Position numbers and translations under genes: made by a program. Source: DATAPD01 sp036265385 (GTDB lineage Bacteria > Acidobacteriota > Terriglobia > Terriglobales > Acidobacteriaceae). Taken from it: a DNA stretch of 64,000 bases. The notes under the pieces are model-generated. The model searched no databases, had not been told where the DNA came from, and saw only the letters and a program-made list of their open reading frames with translations. Shown here piece by piece: positions 45,803-53,067 of this stretch (its first letter is position 1; each line of letters opens with the position of its first letter). The stretch spans positions 1 to 64,000 of the forward strand of contig DATAPD010000067.1 of NCBI GenBank assembly GCA_036265385.1, in the 5' to 3' direction.

Positions 45803-46570
45803 ATGAAGACGCCTGGGTTGTTTGATTTAACGGGTCGGGTTGCTGTCGTAACCGGCGGTAATGGCGGAATTGGGCGTGGCATCGCTCTCGGGCTGGCCGA
45901 AGCCGGCGCTGCCGTCGCAGTGCTTGGACGTAACGCCGAAAAAAACCAGCGCGTGCTTTCTGAGTTGAGAAGGATCGGCGACAAAGCGATGTCTGTGACT
46001 GTTGATGTGACCGACCGCGACGGGCTGGAACCTGCGTTTAACAGGATCGAGAGCGAACTCGGCAGCGTGGGTATCCTGGTCAACAATGCCGGCAATGTCT
46101 CGCTGAGCGGCGGTGTGTTGCAGGAAAAACCTGAGGACTGGGACAACGTTATCGAGACTCAACTCAATGCGGTTTTCCTTCTTTCGAAGCTGGCGGCCAA
46201 ATCGATGGTCAAGAACAAAAGCGGGAAGATTATCAATATCGGCAGTATGTACTCGTTCTTCGGATCTGGACTTGTTCCCTCTTACAGCGCAGCAAAGGGG
46301 GCGATCGTTCAACTGACCAAGTCAATGGCCATTGAACTCGCTCCGCACAATATCCAGGTCAATGCGATTGCGCCCGGGTGGATTGAGACGGACATGACTG
46401 CGCCTGTGCGGTCCATGCCCATGAACGAGGAAATTATTGGACGGACTCCTGCCGGTCGGTGGGGTCAACCGGAAGAAGTGGCTGGAACGGCTGTGTACCT
46501 GGCATCGCGGGCTTCGGACTTCGTTACCGGTACGACGATTCGGGTCGATGGCGGTTATGCGATCCGATGA
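45803..46570 (+). CDS. SDR family oxidoreductase (3-oxoacyl reductase type)
   Basis: A 255-residue classical SDR. It has RVAVVTGGNGGIGRGIALGL (TGxxxGxG), NNAGNVS and GSMYSFFGSGLVPSYSAAKG, giving the catalytic Ser and YxxxK. It ends in TTIRVDGGYAIR. The nearest type is FabG-like or gluconate 5-dehydrogenase-like; the substrate is unknown. The ATG at 45803 is preceded by GGGG-rich sequence. It is a single gene between F and G, unrelated to its neighbours. Confidence 0.85.
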   Translation: MKTPGLFDLTGRVAVVTGGNGGIGRGIALGLAEAGAAVAVLGRNAEKNQRVLSELRRIGDKAMSVTVDVTDRDGLEPAFNRIESELGSVGILVNNAGNVSLSGGVLQEKPEDWDNVIETQLNAVFLLSKLAAKSMVKNKSGKIINIGSMYSFFGSGLVPSYSAAKGAIVQLTKSMAIELAPHNIQVNAIAPGWIETDMTAPVRSMPMNEEIIGRTPAGRWGQPEEVAGTAVYLASRASDFVTGTTIRVDGGYAIR

Positions 46571-46639
46571 CACTGCCAGGCTTTAGCCAAGCCCGGGCTG
46601 CGCTCTGGGGGTTGAGCTAAATGGCAAATCTTATGGAGT

Positions 46640-46732
46640 GTCCGGCGAGAAGATTGTCGTTGCACTCATGGACCGGCCGAACCCGACACCCTGGGATCAA
46701 TGAGTGATAACGCCTGTTTTCGTCAGTTGACG
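46640..46732 (+). repeat. inverted-repeat element G
   Basis: Left arm gcgagaagattgtcgttgca followed by ctca. Right arm tgagtgataacgcctg then ttttcgtcagttgac. The inner CACTCA/TGAGTG is perfect. About 31 bases separate the inner ends. Confidence 0.75.
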
Positions 46733-46819
46733 AACTGCTTCGGTCTGGGCCGACCAGCGAACTGCGAGGGACACGATCGCGCTTCAACCGCACGATTGTG
46801 CTGCCCAACTGCAATGGAA

Positions 46820-47254
46820 CTATTGGACAGTGATGACTGCCGTTCCATTCTTAATAATAATCGGATCAAATGTAGTGGACCACTGAGCAACAACGTGGAA
46901 GGTCCCTGAGGCACTGGGAGCATGGTACGTCACTGGCGTGTGTGGAGAAGCATCTGCTCCCTGAATCGTACCGTCTGGGCATGGTCCAGCAGGAGGCGTG
47001 GTGCCCAACCAGTTGCACTGCGCGCCGCTGGCACCATTTGTCTGTAGCTCGGTGATAGTCCAAGTCAGCGGCTGAGTGCCGGAAACACCTGTAACCGTAG
47101 CTTGCAATGTCACTTGGCCACTTATAGGAACTGAGGCTGTCGCAGGTGAAACGGTTACCGTTACGTTGTTGAAATTGGTCCCGCTGCCACCACCACAGCC
47201 AGCGACAATCAGCAATAGGAGTGGCGCGACGAGCAACGGAGCGCGGCAATTCAT
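46820..47254 (-). CDS. lipoprotein, Ig-like domain
   Basis: About 144 residues from the ATG at 47254. A lipoprotein signal LLVAPLLLLIVAGC (acceptor Cys in VAGCGGG) leads into a single Ig-like beta-sandwich: VTVTVSPATASVPISGQVTL, PLTWTITE, CNWLGTTPPAG, TYHAPSASGTFHVVAQ and GTAVITV. Upstream in-frame codons reach 47434 but cross element H. The orientation is opposite to the surrounding genes, and it lies between G and H. Function unknown; probably outer-membrane. Confidence 0.75.
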   Translation of the reverse strand: MNCRAPLLVAPLLLLIVAGCGGGSGTNFNNVTVTVSPATASVPISGQVTLQATVTGVSGTQPLTWTITELQTNGASGAQCNWLGTTPPAGPCPDGTIQGADASPHTPVTYHAPSASGTFHVVAQWSTTFDPIIIKNGTAVITVQ

Positions 47255-47390
47255 ACAGAGCCTCAAAAACTGCGTGGATGCTATACCCATCTCTCTGCGT
47301 ATACAAGGCAGAAAGGGCGGGATCCCTTGACGAAGCACCGTCCGTCTTCGGCCCCTCCCTAGATCATGACCAGCGGCGAGAAATGGCGGT

Positions 47391-47505
47391 CCGTGTTGTG
47401 ATTGGCGATAAATCGGCATTACGCTCATTGGCATGGATGTGGCGAAAACTCGGACTAAAGGATCTGACGCATATCGGTGCTCGAATCGTCCAAATCAGCT
47501 ATCCT
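47391..47505 (+). repeat. inverted-repeat element H
   Basis: Left arm gttgtgattggcgataaatc then ggcattacgctcattg, nearly the same as element C. Right arm gctcgaatcgtccaaatcag, whose complement gives TGATTTGGACGAT against TGATTGGCGAT on the left. Confidence 0.65.
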
Positions 47506-47512
47506 TAATGGT

Positions 47513-47776
47513 ATGGATCACCTCGACGTTCTTCAGGAAAAGGTCACACGTCTCAGAGCGGAAATCGCTCATATTGTAGAGTTGAATCAAGCGTACCGAC
47601 AGCGCCGCCTGAATGAACAACAGGCGCAGGTCGCTCACGGCCAGAGGCACGAACGGCTGCAAGCAATCCAGCAGGAACTTGCCCAACTCGCTCTCCTTGG
47701 CCGGAAGGTTCAATCAATTGAAGAGAGGAAGGAGAAGCATTTTTCTCGAATGCATCTCGTCAAGAAGGTTTCCTAG
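47513..47776 (+). CDS. small coiled-coil protein
   Basis: An 87-residue protein starting at the ATG at 47513. It is almost wholly helical, with heptad-like hydrophobics (MDHLDVLQEKVTRLRAEIAH, ERLQAIQQELAQLALLGRKV) and charged faces. No domain is named. It lies between H and I. It may oligomerise or serve as an adaptor; nothing more is visible. Confidence 0.65.
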   Translation: MDHLDVLQEKVTRLRAEIAHIVELNQAYRQRRLNEQQAQVAHGQRHERLQAIQQELAQLALLGRKVQSIEERKEKHFSRMHLVKKVS

Positions 47777-47870
47777 CCAAATCGAACCTTTTGCTCGCAA
47801 GGTCACTCTGACGTTCTTCTTTGGTGCGAGTCCCCTATTCCTCGTGCGCCGGTCGCATTCAAAAGAGCCA

Positions 47871-47900
47871 ACGAGTGAAATTTCCTGTTAACGTCCATCG
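47871..47900 (+). repeat. inverted-repeat element I (right arm)
   Basis: acgagtgaaatttcctg then ttaacgtccatc, a right arm with no clear partner on the left. It overlaps the end of the following minus-strand gene. Confidence 0.55.
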
Positions 47901-48574
47901 AGATTTTCTAAGCGCGTGCGACGTCCTGCATTGATCGTTGCCACCCAGAAGATCATCCACGCTGCGGCAAATAGCTCAACTCGGTGCTTGGCCCAAAACA
48001 ATCGATCAGCGCGGTAACTCATGTGGTTATTGCCGATTCGGTGGCCTTCCACGAACCAGTTCCATAGCTCTCCGACCATCGTGCTTCCCGCCGCGAGCGC
48101 TAGGGACACGAAGAGTGCCATTGTTATTCCGGGCGTGAAACCATCCCGGGGTGGGTAGCGGCCCCAAATCAGACGGGCAACCATCATGGTGGCTAAGCTG
48201 TATAGCAGTGCGAAGGGAAGAACCTCGATCAAATCGATGTACGCACGGTTCCGGCCGAGCGAACCAGAAACTTGCTCGACCGAAACACCATGTTGCTTTC
48301 CGATTGACTCAAACAATGTCTCGATGCAGCGATCCCGTTCCGCTTCGTAGTTCTGGCTCGGGTTCGGGCTTCGCGGACCAAAGTGAACATCTGCATAGCG
48401 GATCGCAAGGTCTTCTGCAAACTCCGCGTCTGCACTGAGATGGCGAGCGCTAACAGGTTTATTGGGGATTTCTCCCGGCCATCTACAGTCAGAATTACGT
48501 CCATTGCGCCGGACACATCCCCCGGCGCTCAGAACGAATATCACCACAACCGCAAGGCGGTGGGCAGTTCTCAT
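47888..48574 (-). CDS. membrane lipoprotein, hypothetical
   Basis: A 228-residue protein with an N-terminal lipoprotein-like signal (RLAVVVIFVLSAGGC). A soluble segment of about 90 residues follows, then three or four membrane helices: VLPFALLYSLATMMVARLIW, GITMALFVSLALAAGSTMVG and VELFAAAWMIFWVATINAG. I do not recognise the family. It is antisense to the array direction and lies between I and J. Confidence 0.6.
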   Translation of the reverse strand: MRTAHRLAVVVIFVLSAGGCVRRNGRNSDCRWPGEIPNKPVSARHLSADAEFAEDLAIRYADVHFGPRSPNPSQNYEAERDRCIETLFESIGKQHGVSVEQVSGSLGRNRAYIDLIEVLPFALLYSLATMMVARLIWGRYPPRDGFTPGITMALFVSLALAAGSTMVGELWNWFVEGHRIGNNHMSYRADRLFWAKHRVELFAAAWMIFWVATINAGRRTRLENLDGR

Positions 48575-48590
48575 CCCCGAACCTTACCAC

Positions 48591-48620
48591 GGTAACAGTT
48601 GTAACATCGCCATTACACCA
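48591..48620 (+). repeat. inverted-repeat element J (left arm)
   Basis: ggtaacagttg then taacatcgccattacacc, one of the cleanest left arms. No right arm follows within 100 bases. Confidence 0.6.
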
Positions 48621-48631
48621 ACTACGAACGA

Positions 48632-48838
48632 CTACTCGGTACTCAAGGAAATGCGTTCTTGCTTTGGCCCCGGCTTTCCGTACCTCTTTATGACATACGA
48701 TCCCGCCGCAGCGTGAAACTTCCTAGAAACGGGCAGTGTCACAGTGAGGAGTCGGTCTGCGCTCGGGCCATACATATAAATTGTGCAAGCGCCATCGCCA
48801 AAAGCGTTAGCACTCGTTTTGGTTGCAATTGTCTGCAC
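48632..48838 (-). CDS. possible small protein, hypothetical
   Basis: A 68-residue frame with a GTG start (VQTIATKTSANAFGDG). MYGPSADRLLTVTLPVSRKF suggests real protein composition. There is no Shine-Dalgarno site, no signal and no family. It is the only candidate gene between elements J and K, so the usual one-gene-per-interval pattern would hold only if it is real. Confidence 0.3.
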   Translation of the reverse strand: MQTIATKTSANAFGDGACTIYMYGPSADRLLTVTLPVSRKFHAAAGSYVIKRYGKPGPKQERISLSTE

Positions 48839-48915
48839 ACTTGCGAAGCTCTATCCGAAGGAGACGGGAGCCGCATAAAACTCGTTAGAGTGTCGTTTGA
48901 ATACGTCCACCAAAC

Positions 48916-48951
48916 GTCAATGAGTGAAATCGCCTGATTTCGAGAGTTGAC
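48916..48951 (+). repeat. inverted-repeat element K (right arm)
   Basis: gtcaatgagtgaaatcgcct then gatttcgagagttgac. A clear right arm, with no matched left arm close by. Confidence 0.6.
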
Positions 48952-48988
48952 TTGTTCTACTCCATAGGTCTCCCTATGATCTGGTGTC

Positions 48989-49474
48989 GTGTCAACTCCC
49001 ACCTTAAGGACGGAGCGAGTCGTACCCTCGGCAGCAAGGAGATTCGTTCTTGTCATTGTTGCCGCCGTCATTGCTGTGTCTGGGTATTTCGCAGTCAGAA
49101 CAATAAGGGGATTGATGATGCTCGGATATGTGGATTCTGCGATTGGTCGCGTGAGAGAGGTGTATGCAGCGGAGAGCCAGTTTGCCAAGACGCATCCCGA
49201 TCTTGGGTATACGTGCGAACTTTCGGGGTTATCTCGTAGCGAGCAAATGTCAAGGCTCTTGGCACAAGGTCAAATTGACAATGGCTACGCGTTCGAGATT
49301 GTCGGCTGCCAAGCGGCCGCACCTAAAAAGCCAAATTCGACGTACTCAGTAACGGCACGTTCTCTACACGCGGGGCAACCAGCTTTCTGCTCCGATCAGT
49401 CTGGAATCCTGTGGTCTGACGAAGGCGGTTCCGTCGCAAGATGTCTTGCGAAGCACAGTCCTCTCGGTAGTTGA
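48989..49474 (+). CDS. pilin-like/type II secretion-like small membrane protein
   Basis: A 161-residue protein with an N-terminal membrane helix (RRFVLVIVAAVIAVSGYF) and a cysteine-containing exported part. AAESQFAKTHPDLGYTCELS and CRAGQP/FCSD-type elements are like the pseudopilin-like proteins often seen in Acidobacteria. The canonical prepilin cleavage motif (GF then E) is absent, so it may be an anchored relative, not an assembled pilin. It is a single gene between K and L. Function unknown. Confidence 0.65.
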   Translation: MSTPTLRTERVVPSAARRFVLVIVAAVIAVSGYFAVRTIRGLMMLGYVDSAIGRVREVYAAESQFAKTHPDLGYTCELSGLSRSEQMSRLLAQGQIDNGYAFEIVGCQAAAPKKPNSTYSVTARSLHAGQPAFCSDQSGILWSDEGGSVARCLAKHSPLGS

Positions 49475-49500
49475 CGTAACACCGCCATTACACTCAAAAC
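49468..49500 (+). repeat. inverted-repeat element L (left arm)
   Basis: gtagttgacgtaacaccgcc then attacactca. It overlaps the stop of the pilin-like gene. No right arm can be paired with confidence before the next minus-strand gene. Confidence 0.6.
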
Positions 49501-49530
49501 CCTATTCTTGGAAGAGCCTGCGTGTTGGCC

Positions 49531-49818
49531 TTAGGTAAACAAGGTACGAACGAGCCGCGCAACTCGCAGGAGCGCGTACGCAAGCGCCGTGTACAGCAAG
49601 CAGTTGATTACGACTGACGATGCTGTGATCATGATGCCCGGAATCGTATTGCGCCATCCCACGACGAGCATCACGGATGACGGCCAGATGATGTACATCA
49701 GGTCGGTTTTGCCAATGGCCAGAACTCCACCCGCTCCCAACCAGATGAGCGCAAGCACGGCACTCGATACGAACAGCCCAACTATGCCACCGACAATCAG
49801 CACTTGCCGAGTAGTCAT
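49531..49818 (-). CDS. small three-helix membrane protein
   Basis: A 95-residue protein from the ATG at 49818 (MTTRQVLIVGGIVGLFVSSA). Helices are LIVGGIVGLFVSSAVLALIW, IIWPSSVMLVVGW and ITASSVVINCLLYTALAYAL. Upstream codons in frame run into element M. No family name known. Opposite in direction to its neighbours, between L and M. Confidence 0.55.
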   Translation of the reverse strand: MTTRQVLIVGGIVGLFVSSAVLALIWLGAGGVLAIGKTDLMYIIWPSSVMLVVGWRNTIPGIMITASSVVINCLLYTALAYALLRVARLVRTLFT

Positions 49819-49863
49819 GGATTGATTGTGCCGCCACTCGTCGCGGAATGCGATGCCACCGCT

Positions 49864-49957
49864 GGTAACTGTTGTAACATCGCGATTACAGTCATTGACC
49901 TTTTGAAACCTACCCCCCACCTAGGGTCAATGAGTGAAACGCCTGTTAACGCCAACC
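49864..49957 (+). repeat. inverted-repeat element M (complete)
   Basis: Left arm ggtaactgttgtaacatcgc then gattacagtcattgacc. Right arm gggtcaatgagtgaaacgcc then tgttaacgccaacc. The inner TCATTGACC/GGTCAATGA pairing is perfect over nine bases. It is the most complete copy for folding. Confidence 0.8.
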
Positions 49958-50061
49958 AAAAAGGCGAAACCCTCCCTCCTCAAGATCGGGGCAGAATACA
50001 GTGAAAATGGCAAGCAGCCCAAGCACTCGAAAGGTATGCTTTCATTGGAGAGGAACCCGCA

Positions 50062-51047
50062 ATGCAAAATCGCAAACTAGGCAAATCTGGCCCTGAAGTA
50101 TCTGCCATCGGATTAGGATGCATGGGCCTGAGCTTCGGTTATGGCCCCGCCGTGGAAAAGCAGCAAGGCATTTCAGTGATCCGTGCAGCTGCGGAACGCG
50201 GCGTCACCTTTTTCGACACCGCCGAAGTCTATGGCCCATTCGCAAACGAAGAACTTGTGGGTGAAGCGCTTGCGCCATTTCGAGGTAAGGTGGCAATCGC
50301 GACGAAGTTTGGCTTCAAGTTGGAGAATGGCAAACAGGCTGGCCTCGACAGCCGCCCTGAGCACATCAAGGAGGTCGCTGACGCTTCGCTCAACCGTCTT
50401 AAGGTTGAAAGTATTGATCTTTTTTATCAGCATCGCGTCGATCCTAATGTTCCAATCGAAGATGTTGCCGGAGCTGTAAAGGATCTTATCCAGCAAGGAA
50501 AAGTGAAACACTTCGGTCTTTCCGAAGCGGGAGTGCAAGTGATTCGACAGGCGCATAACGTGCAGCCAGTCACCGCCCTTCAAAGCGAATATTCACTCTG
50601 GTGGCGAGAGCCGGAAGCGGAAATCCTGCCGACCCTCGAAGAACTCGGTATCGGATTTGTCCTTTCAGTCCACTGGGAAAAGGATTTCTCACTGGCGCAA
50701 TCAGCCACGACACCCAATTCGATGCTGGCGATTTCCGCAATGTAGTGCCACGTTTCTCGGCCGAGAATCGAAAGGCAAATCAAACCCTAGTCGATGTAGT
50801 CAGCCGCTTCGCCCAAAAGAAGCAAGTGACACCTGCTCAGATTTCGCTCGCGTGGGTGCTTGCGCAAAAACCCTGGATTGTTCCCATTCCGGGCACGACC
50901 AAAATTCACCGGCTTGAAGAGAACCTCGGCGCAATGGACGTAGAACTTACCCCCGAGGACATCCGCGAAATTGATGTTGTCGCTTCAAAGATTAGTGTGC
51001 AAGGGGAACGTTATCCAGAAAGTGCGCAGCGCATGATCAACCGCTAA
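50062..51047 (+). pseudogene. aldo/keto reductase with single-base frameshift
   Basis: The frame from 50062 gives an AKR N-terminus: IGLGCMGLSFGYGP, TFFDTAEVYGPFANEELVG with the catalytic Tyr, VAIATKFGF with the Lys, and FYQHRVD with the His. It stays in frame to about 50,660. Homology then continues in the other frame (PFSPLGKGFLTGAI, VPIPGTTKIHRLEENLGA) to 51047. One base seems missing in ttt-gtc-cct-ttc near 50,659. The product would be an NADPH-dependent reductase of about 328 residues. It may be a mutation or an assembly error. It lies between M and N and is preceded by GGAGAGG. Confidence 0.75.
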
Positions 51048-51054
51048 GATTGCT

Positions 51055-51154
51055 TTGCGGCAAGATGGCGTAACATCGGCATTACCCTCATTGACTCTCA
51101 AAGAAGCGAACAGACGGCCCAAGCTGTGCAAACGCCTGTTAACGACAGTTATCA
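51055..51154 (+). repeat. inverted-repeat element N
   Basis: Left arm gcggcaagatggcgtaacat then cggcattaccctcattgact. Right arm gctgtgcaaacgcctgttaa then cgacagttatc. The last copy before a 7-kb stretch without clear elements. Confidence 0.7.
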
Positions 51155-51165
51155 GGAAAGCGAGA

Positions 51166-51297
51166 TTATTTTTCGAGTTGTGTGGTTTGCGATTCCCAAA
51201 AGGTTCCGAAGGTGGCATAGAACAAAGCCAATAAGAGCGCAATGATGGATATCGCAACCCAGCCCGCACCCCAGGTCGGAAAGTGAAGTTGGTCCAC
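51166..51297 (-). CDS. small single-pass membrane protein
   Basis: A 43-residue frame from a GTG at 51297: VDQLHFPTWGAGWVAISIIA, then LLLALFYATFGTFWESQT. It has a clear membrane helix flanked by charged ends. It lies about 100 bases after the ECF sigma factor stop on the same strand and ends near element N. No family or ribosome-binding site is seen. Confidence 0.4.
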   Translation of the reverse strand: MDQLHFPTWGAGWVAISIIALLLALFYATFGTFWESQTTQLEK

Positions 51298-51395
51298 TCG
51301 CGTGTGGGGCGCATTGATTTTGCCCGCAAGCGAAGCTTGGACGGGGCACGCGGCGAAAACAATCGAATGACGAGGATCTCGGATGAGAGGCAGAT

Positions 51396-52166
51396 CTAAA
51401 TTGTGCTTTCGCCGGTTTTACCTCGATGGAAAACGGGAGTTGTGTGGCCATTCGAGGCAGCGCTCGTTTGTCCACGCTTGAAGTATGGCGTCAGTTGCTC
51501 ACGAAGCTGCAGCCGCGCTCGCCTTGATCTCGCTTTCACCGCCGTCAAACTTAGGTCCAAGAGTTCCGCTGTCTCCTCTAACGAAAATCCTTCCATGTCC
51601 TGTAATACGAAGACAGCACTGAGGGCTGGGCTCAGCTCTTGCAAGCTCTTTCGCAGAATTTCTCGCAACTCGGTTGCCTTGTATAAGTCTTCTGGATTGG
51701 GCGCCCAATCCGCCACGTCCATGGGAAAGTCGTCGACTTCGCCATCGACGCTGTTGTCCGCGAATATCGCTGATGTCAGGCGCTGCTTGCGAAGCTTTAA
51801 GAAGGACTCGTTCAAGGCAATCCGAATCAACCATGTAGAGAATTTTGAGTTTTCCCGGAATTGCTCGATGTGTTGAAAGGCTTTCAGAAATGCCTCTTGT
51901 ACCGCGTCTTCCGCGTCTTCTCGGTTGTGGGTAAGATTTTGAGAGATTCGAAGCAATCTCCGGTCATATCGCTTTACTAATTCCTCGAAAGCATCGGTGT
52001 CCCCATTTTTGGTGGCATGCACCAAAGCCAAGTCATCGCACTCTGGCATGCTCACCGCAGCTTGTGTTGTATCTCGACTCACCTGCGTCATCCTTCCCAC
52101 ACTGATCTCTGTCGTAATCAGAAATTGCGCCTGACAAGCCATAATTGTGTCCTCAAACAATTGCAT
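51396..52166 (-). CDS. ECF-type RNA polymerase sigma factor
   Basis: A 256-residue sigma-70 ECF protein. Region 2 is DAFEELVKRYDRRLLRISQN, AEDAVQEAFLKAFQHIEQF and FSTWLIRIALNE. Region 4 is LSPALSAVFVLQDMEGFSLE and LDLSLTAVKARSRRARLQLR. An N-terminal extension of about 45 residues precedes region 2. It would direct RNA polymerase to a specialised regulon. No anti-sigma gene is next to it. It begins six bases after the winged-helix gene stop, so the two form one transcript. Confidence 0.9.
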   Translation of the reverse strand: MQLFEDTIMACQAQFLITTEISVGRMTQVSRDTTQAAVSMPECDDLALVHATKNGDTDAFEELVKRYDRRLLRISQNLTHNREDAEDAVQEAFLKAFQHIEQFRENSKFSTWLIRIALNESFLKLRKQRLTSAIFADNSVDGEVDDFPMDVADWAPNPEDLYKATELREILRKSLQELSPALSAVFVLQDMEGFSLEETAELLDLSLTAVKARSRRARLQLREQLTPYFKRGQTSAASNGHTTPVFHRGKTGESTI

Positions 52167-52172
52167 TTTTTC

Positions 52173-52832
52173 TCATGGAAGAAACTTGTAACCGACTCCA
52201 TGGACAGTCTGAAAATGGAGTGGATGGGCCGGGTCCAACTCAAGTTTCCGACGTAGCCTCAGGACGTGATTGTCGACTGTGCGGGTCGTAGGATAGTTGG
52301 TGTATCCCCAGGCTTCATTCAGCAATTCCTGCCGTGACAAAACTCGCCCAGGATTCGCGACGAAACAGGCAAGCGTTTTGAATTCTTGCCTGGTGAAAGC
52401 GACGAGCCCACCCGACGATCGACTCACTTCCATTTTCGTGAAGTTGATGTGCACATCTCCAAAGCTGGCAATCTTGGAGTCGGCCACGCGGCCTGGACCA
52501 TCAAGCGACTCACGAACACCTAAAACGAGTTCCTTCCAGCTGAAAGGCAATAGGACAGCATTGGTTGGGATCAAAAATGGTGCACTGTCTTGTTGAGAAC
52601 GATAGAAATCCCGGCTTCCGGCGACAAGCGCTACTCGATAGTCGTCCGCTTCCAACATCTCGCGTAGAGCCGAAGCTGAGGAGTCGGGGAGATGTTCGCC
52701 GTGCTCCGCTGGACTTTCAGTCTGTACGGTTTGGATGCCGATGTCGGGGTACTGCTCGTGGTCGACATGCTCGATTGTGTTTGTAGAGGGAAGGCTGAAG
52801 GTGCGAAGTTTCGAAGGGCGCTTGTGAGGCAT
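52173..52832 (-). CDS. OmpR-type winged-helix regulator with degenerate receiver
   Basis: A 219-residue protein from the ATG at 52832. Residues about 125-215 are an OmpR/PhoB winged helix: FTRQEFKTLACFVANPGRVL, SRQELLNEAWGYTNYPTTRT and VDNHVLRLRRKLELDPAHPL. The first 120 residues have receiver-like length and end with LIPTNAVLLPFSWKELVLGV. They lack the DD pair and the phospho-acceptor Asp, so signalling is probably phosphorylation-independent. It precedes the ECF sigma factor by six bases. The pair may control one response. Confidence 0.78.
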   Translation of the reverse strand: MPHKRPSKLRTFSLPSTNTIEHVDHEQYPDIGIQTVQTESPAEHGEHLPDSSASALREMLEADDYRVALVAGSRDFYRSQQDSAPFLIPTNAVLLPFSWKELVLGVRESLDGPGRVADSKIASFGDVHINFTKMEVSRSSGGLVAFTRQEFKTLACFVANPGRVLSRQELLNEAWGYTNYPTTRTVDNHVLRLRRKLELDPAHPLHFQTVHGVGYKFLP

Positions 52833-53067
52833 TGTCGTAATCCTTGGCCAGCTGTTCAGGAGCTCAGCATCTTGTGCTTCGCCTCTGGTTTCGGCTTGTG
52901 CCATCTCATACGCCAACCCCGCTCGCGTCAATTCACTGCACCTTATTCATTCCTTAAGGATTTATTTCCTGCTAAGTAGCTGATGGGGCGGCAGTTAATG
53001 TCATACATGTCCACTCGCGCCGTCCTACTCTGAACATGCTAGACTGCGTCGACCTCCTGCGCGTCCT

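Noticed and set aside
41193..49957. CRISPR array
   Set aside because: The repeats are degenerate, 50-130 bp, palindromic and separated by whole genes, not by uniform short spacers. No cas gene is present.
37462..51154. Canonical integron with class-1-type attC sites
   Set aside because: The right-arm core alternates GTT and GAT, RYYYAAC/GTTRRRY is not satisfied at either end, and no integrase is encoded. I therefore report an attC-like or cassette-like element only.
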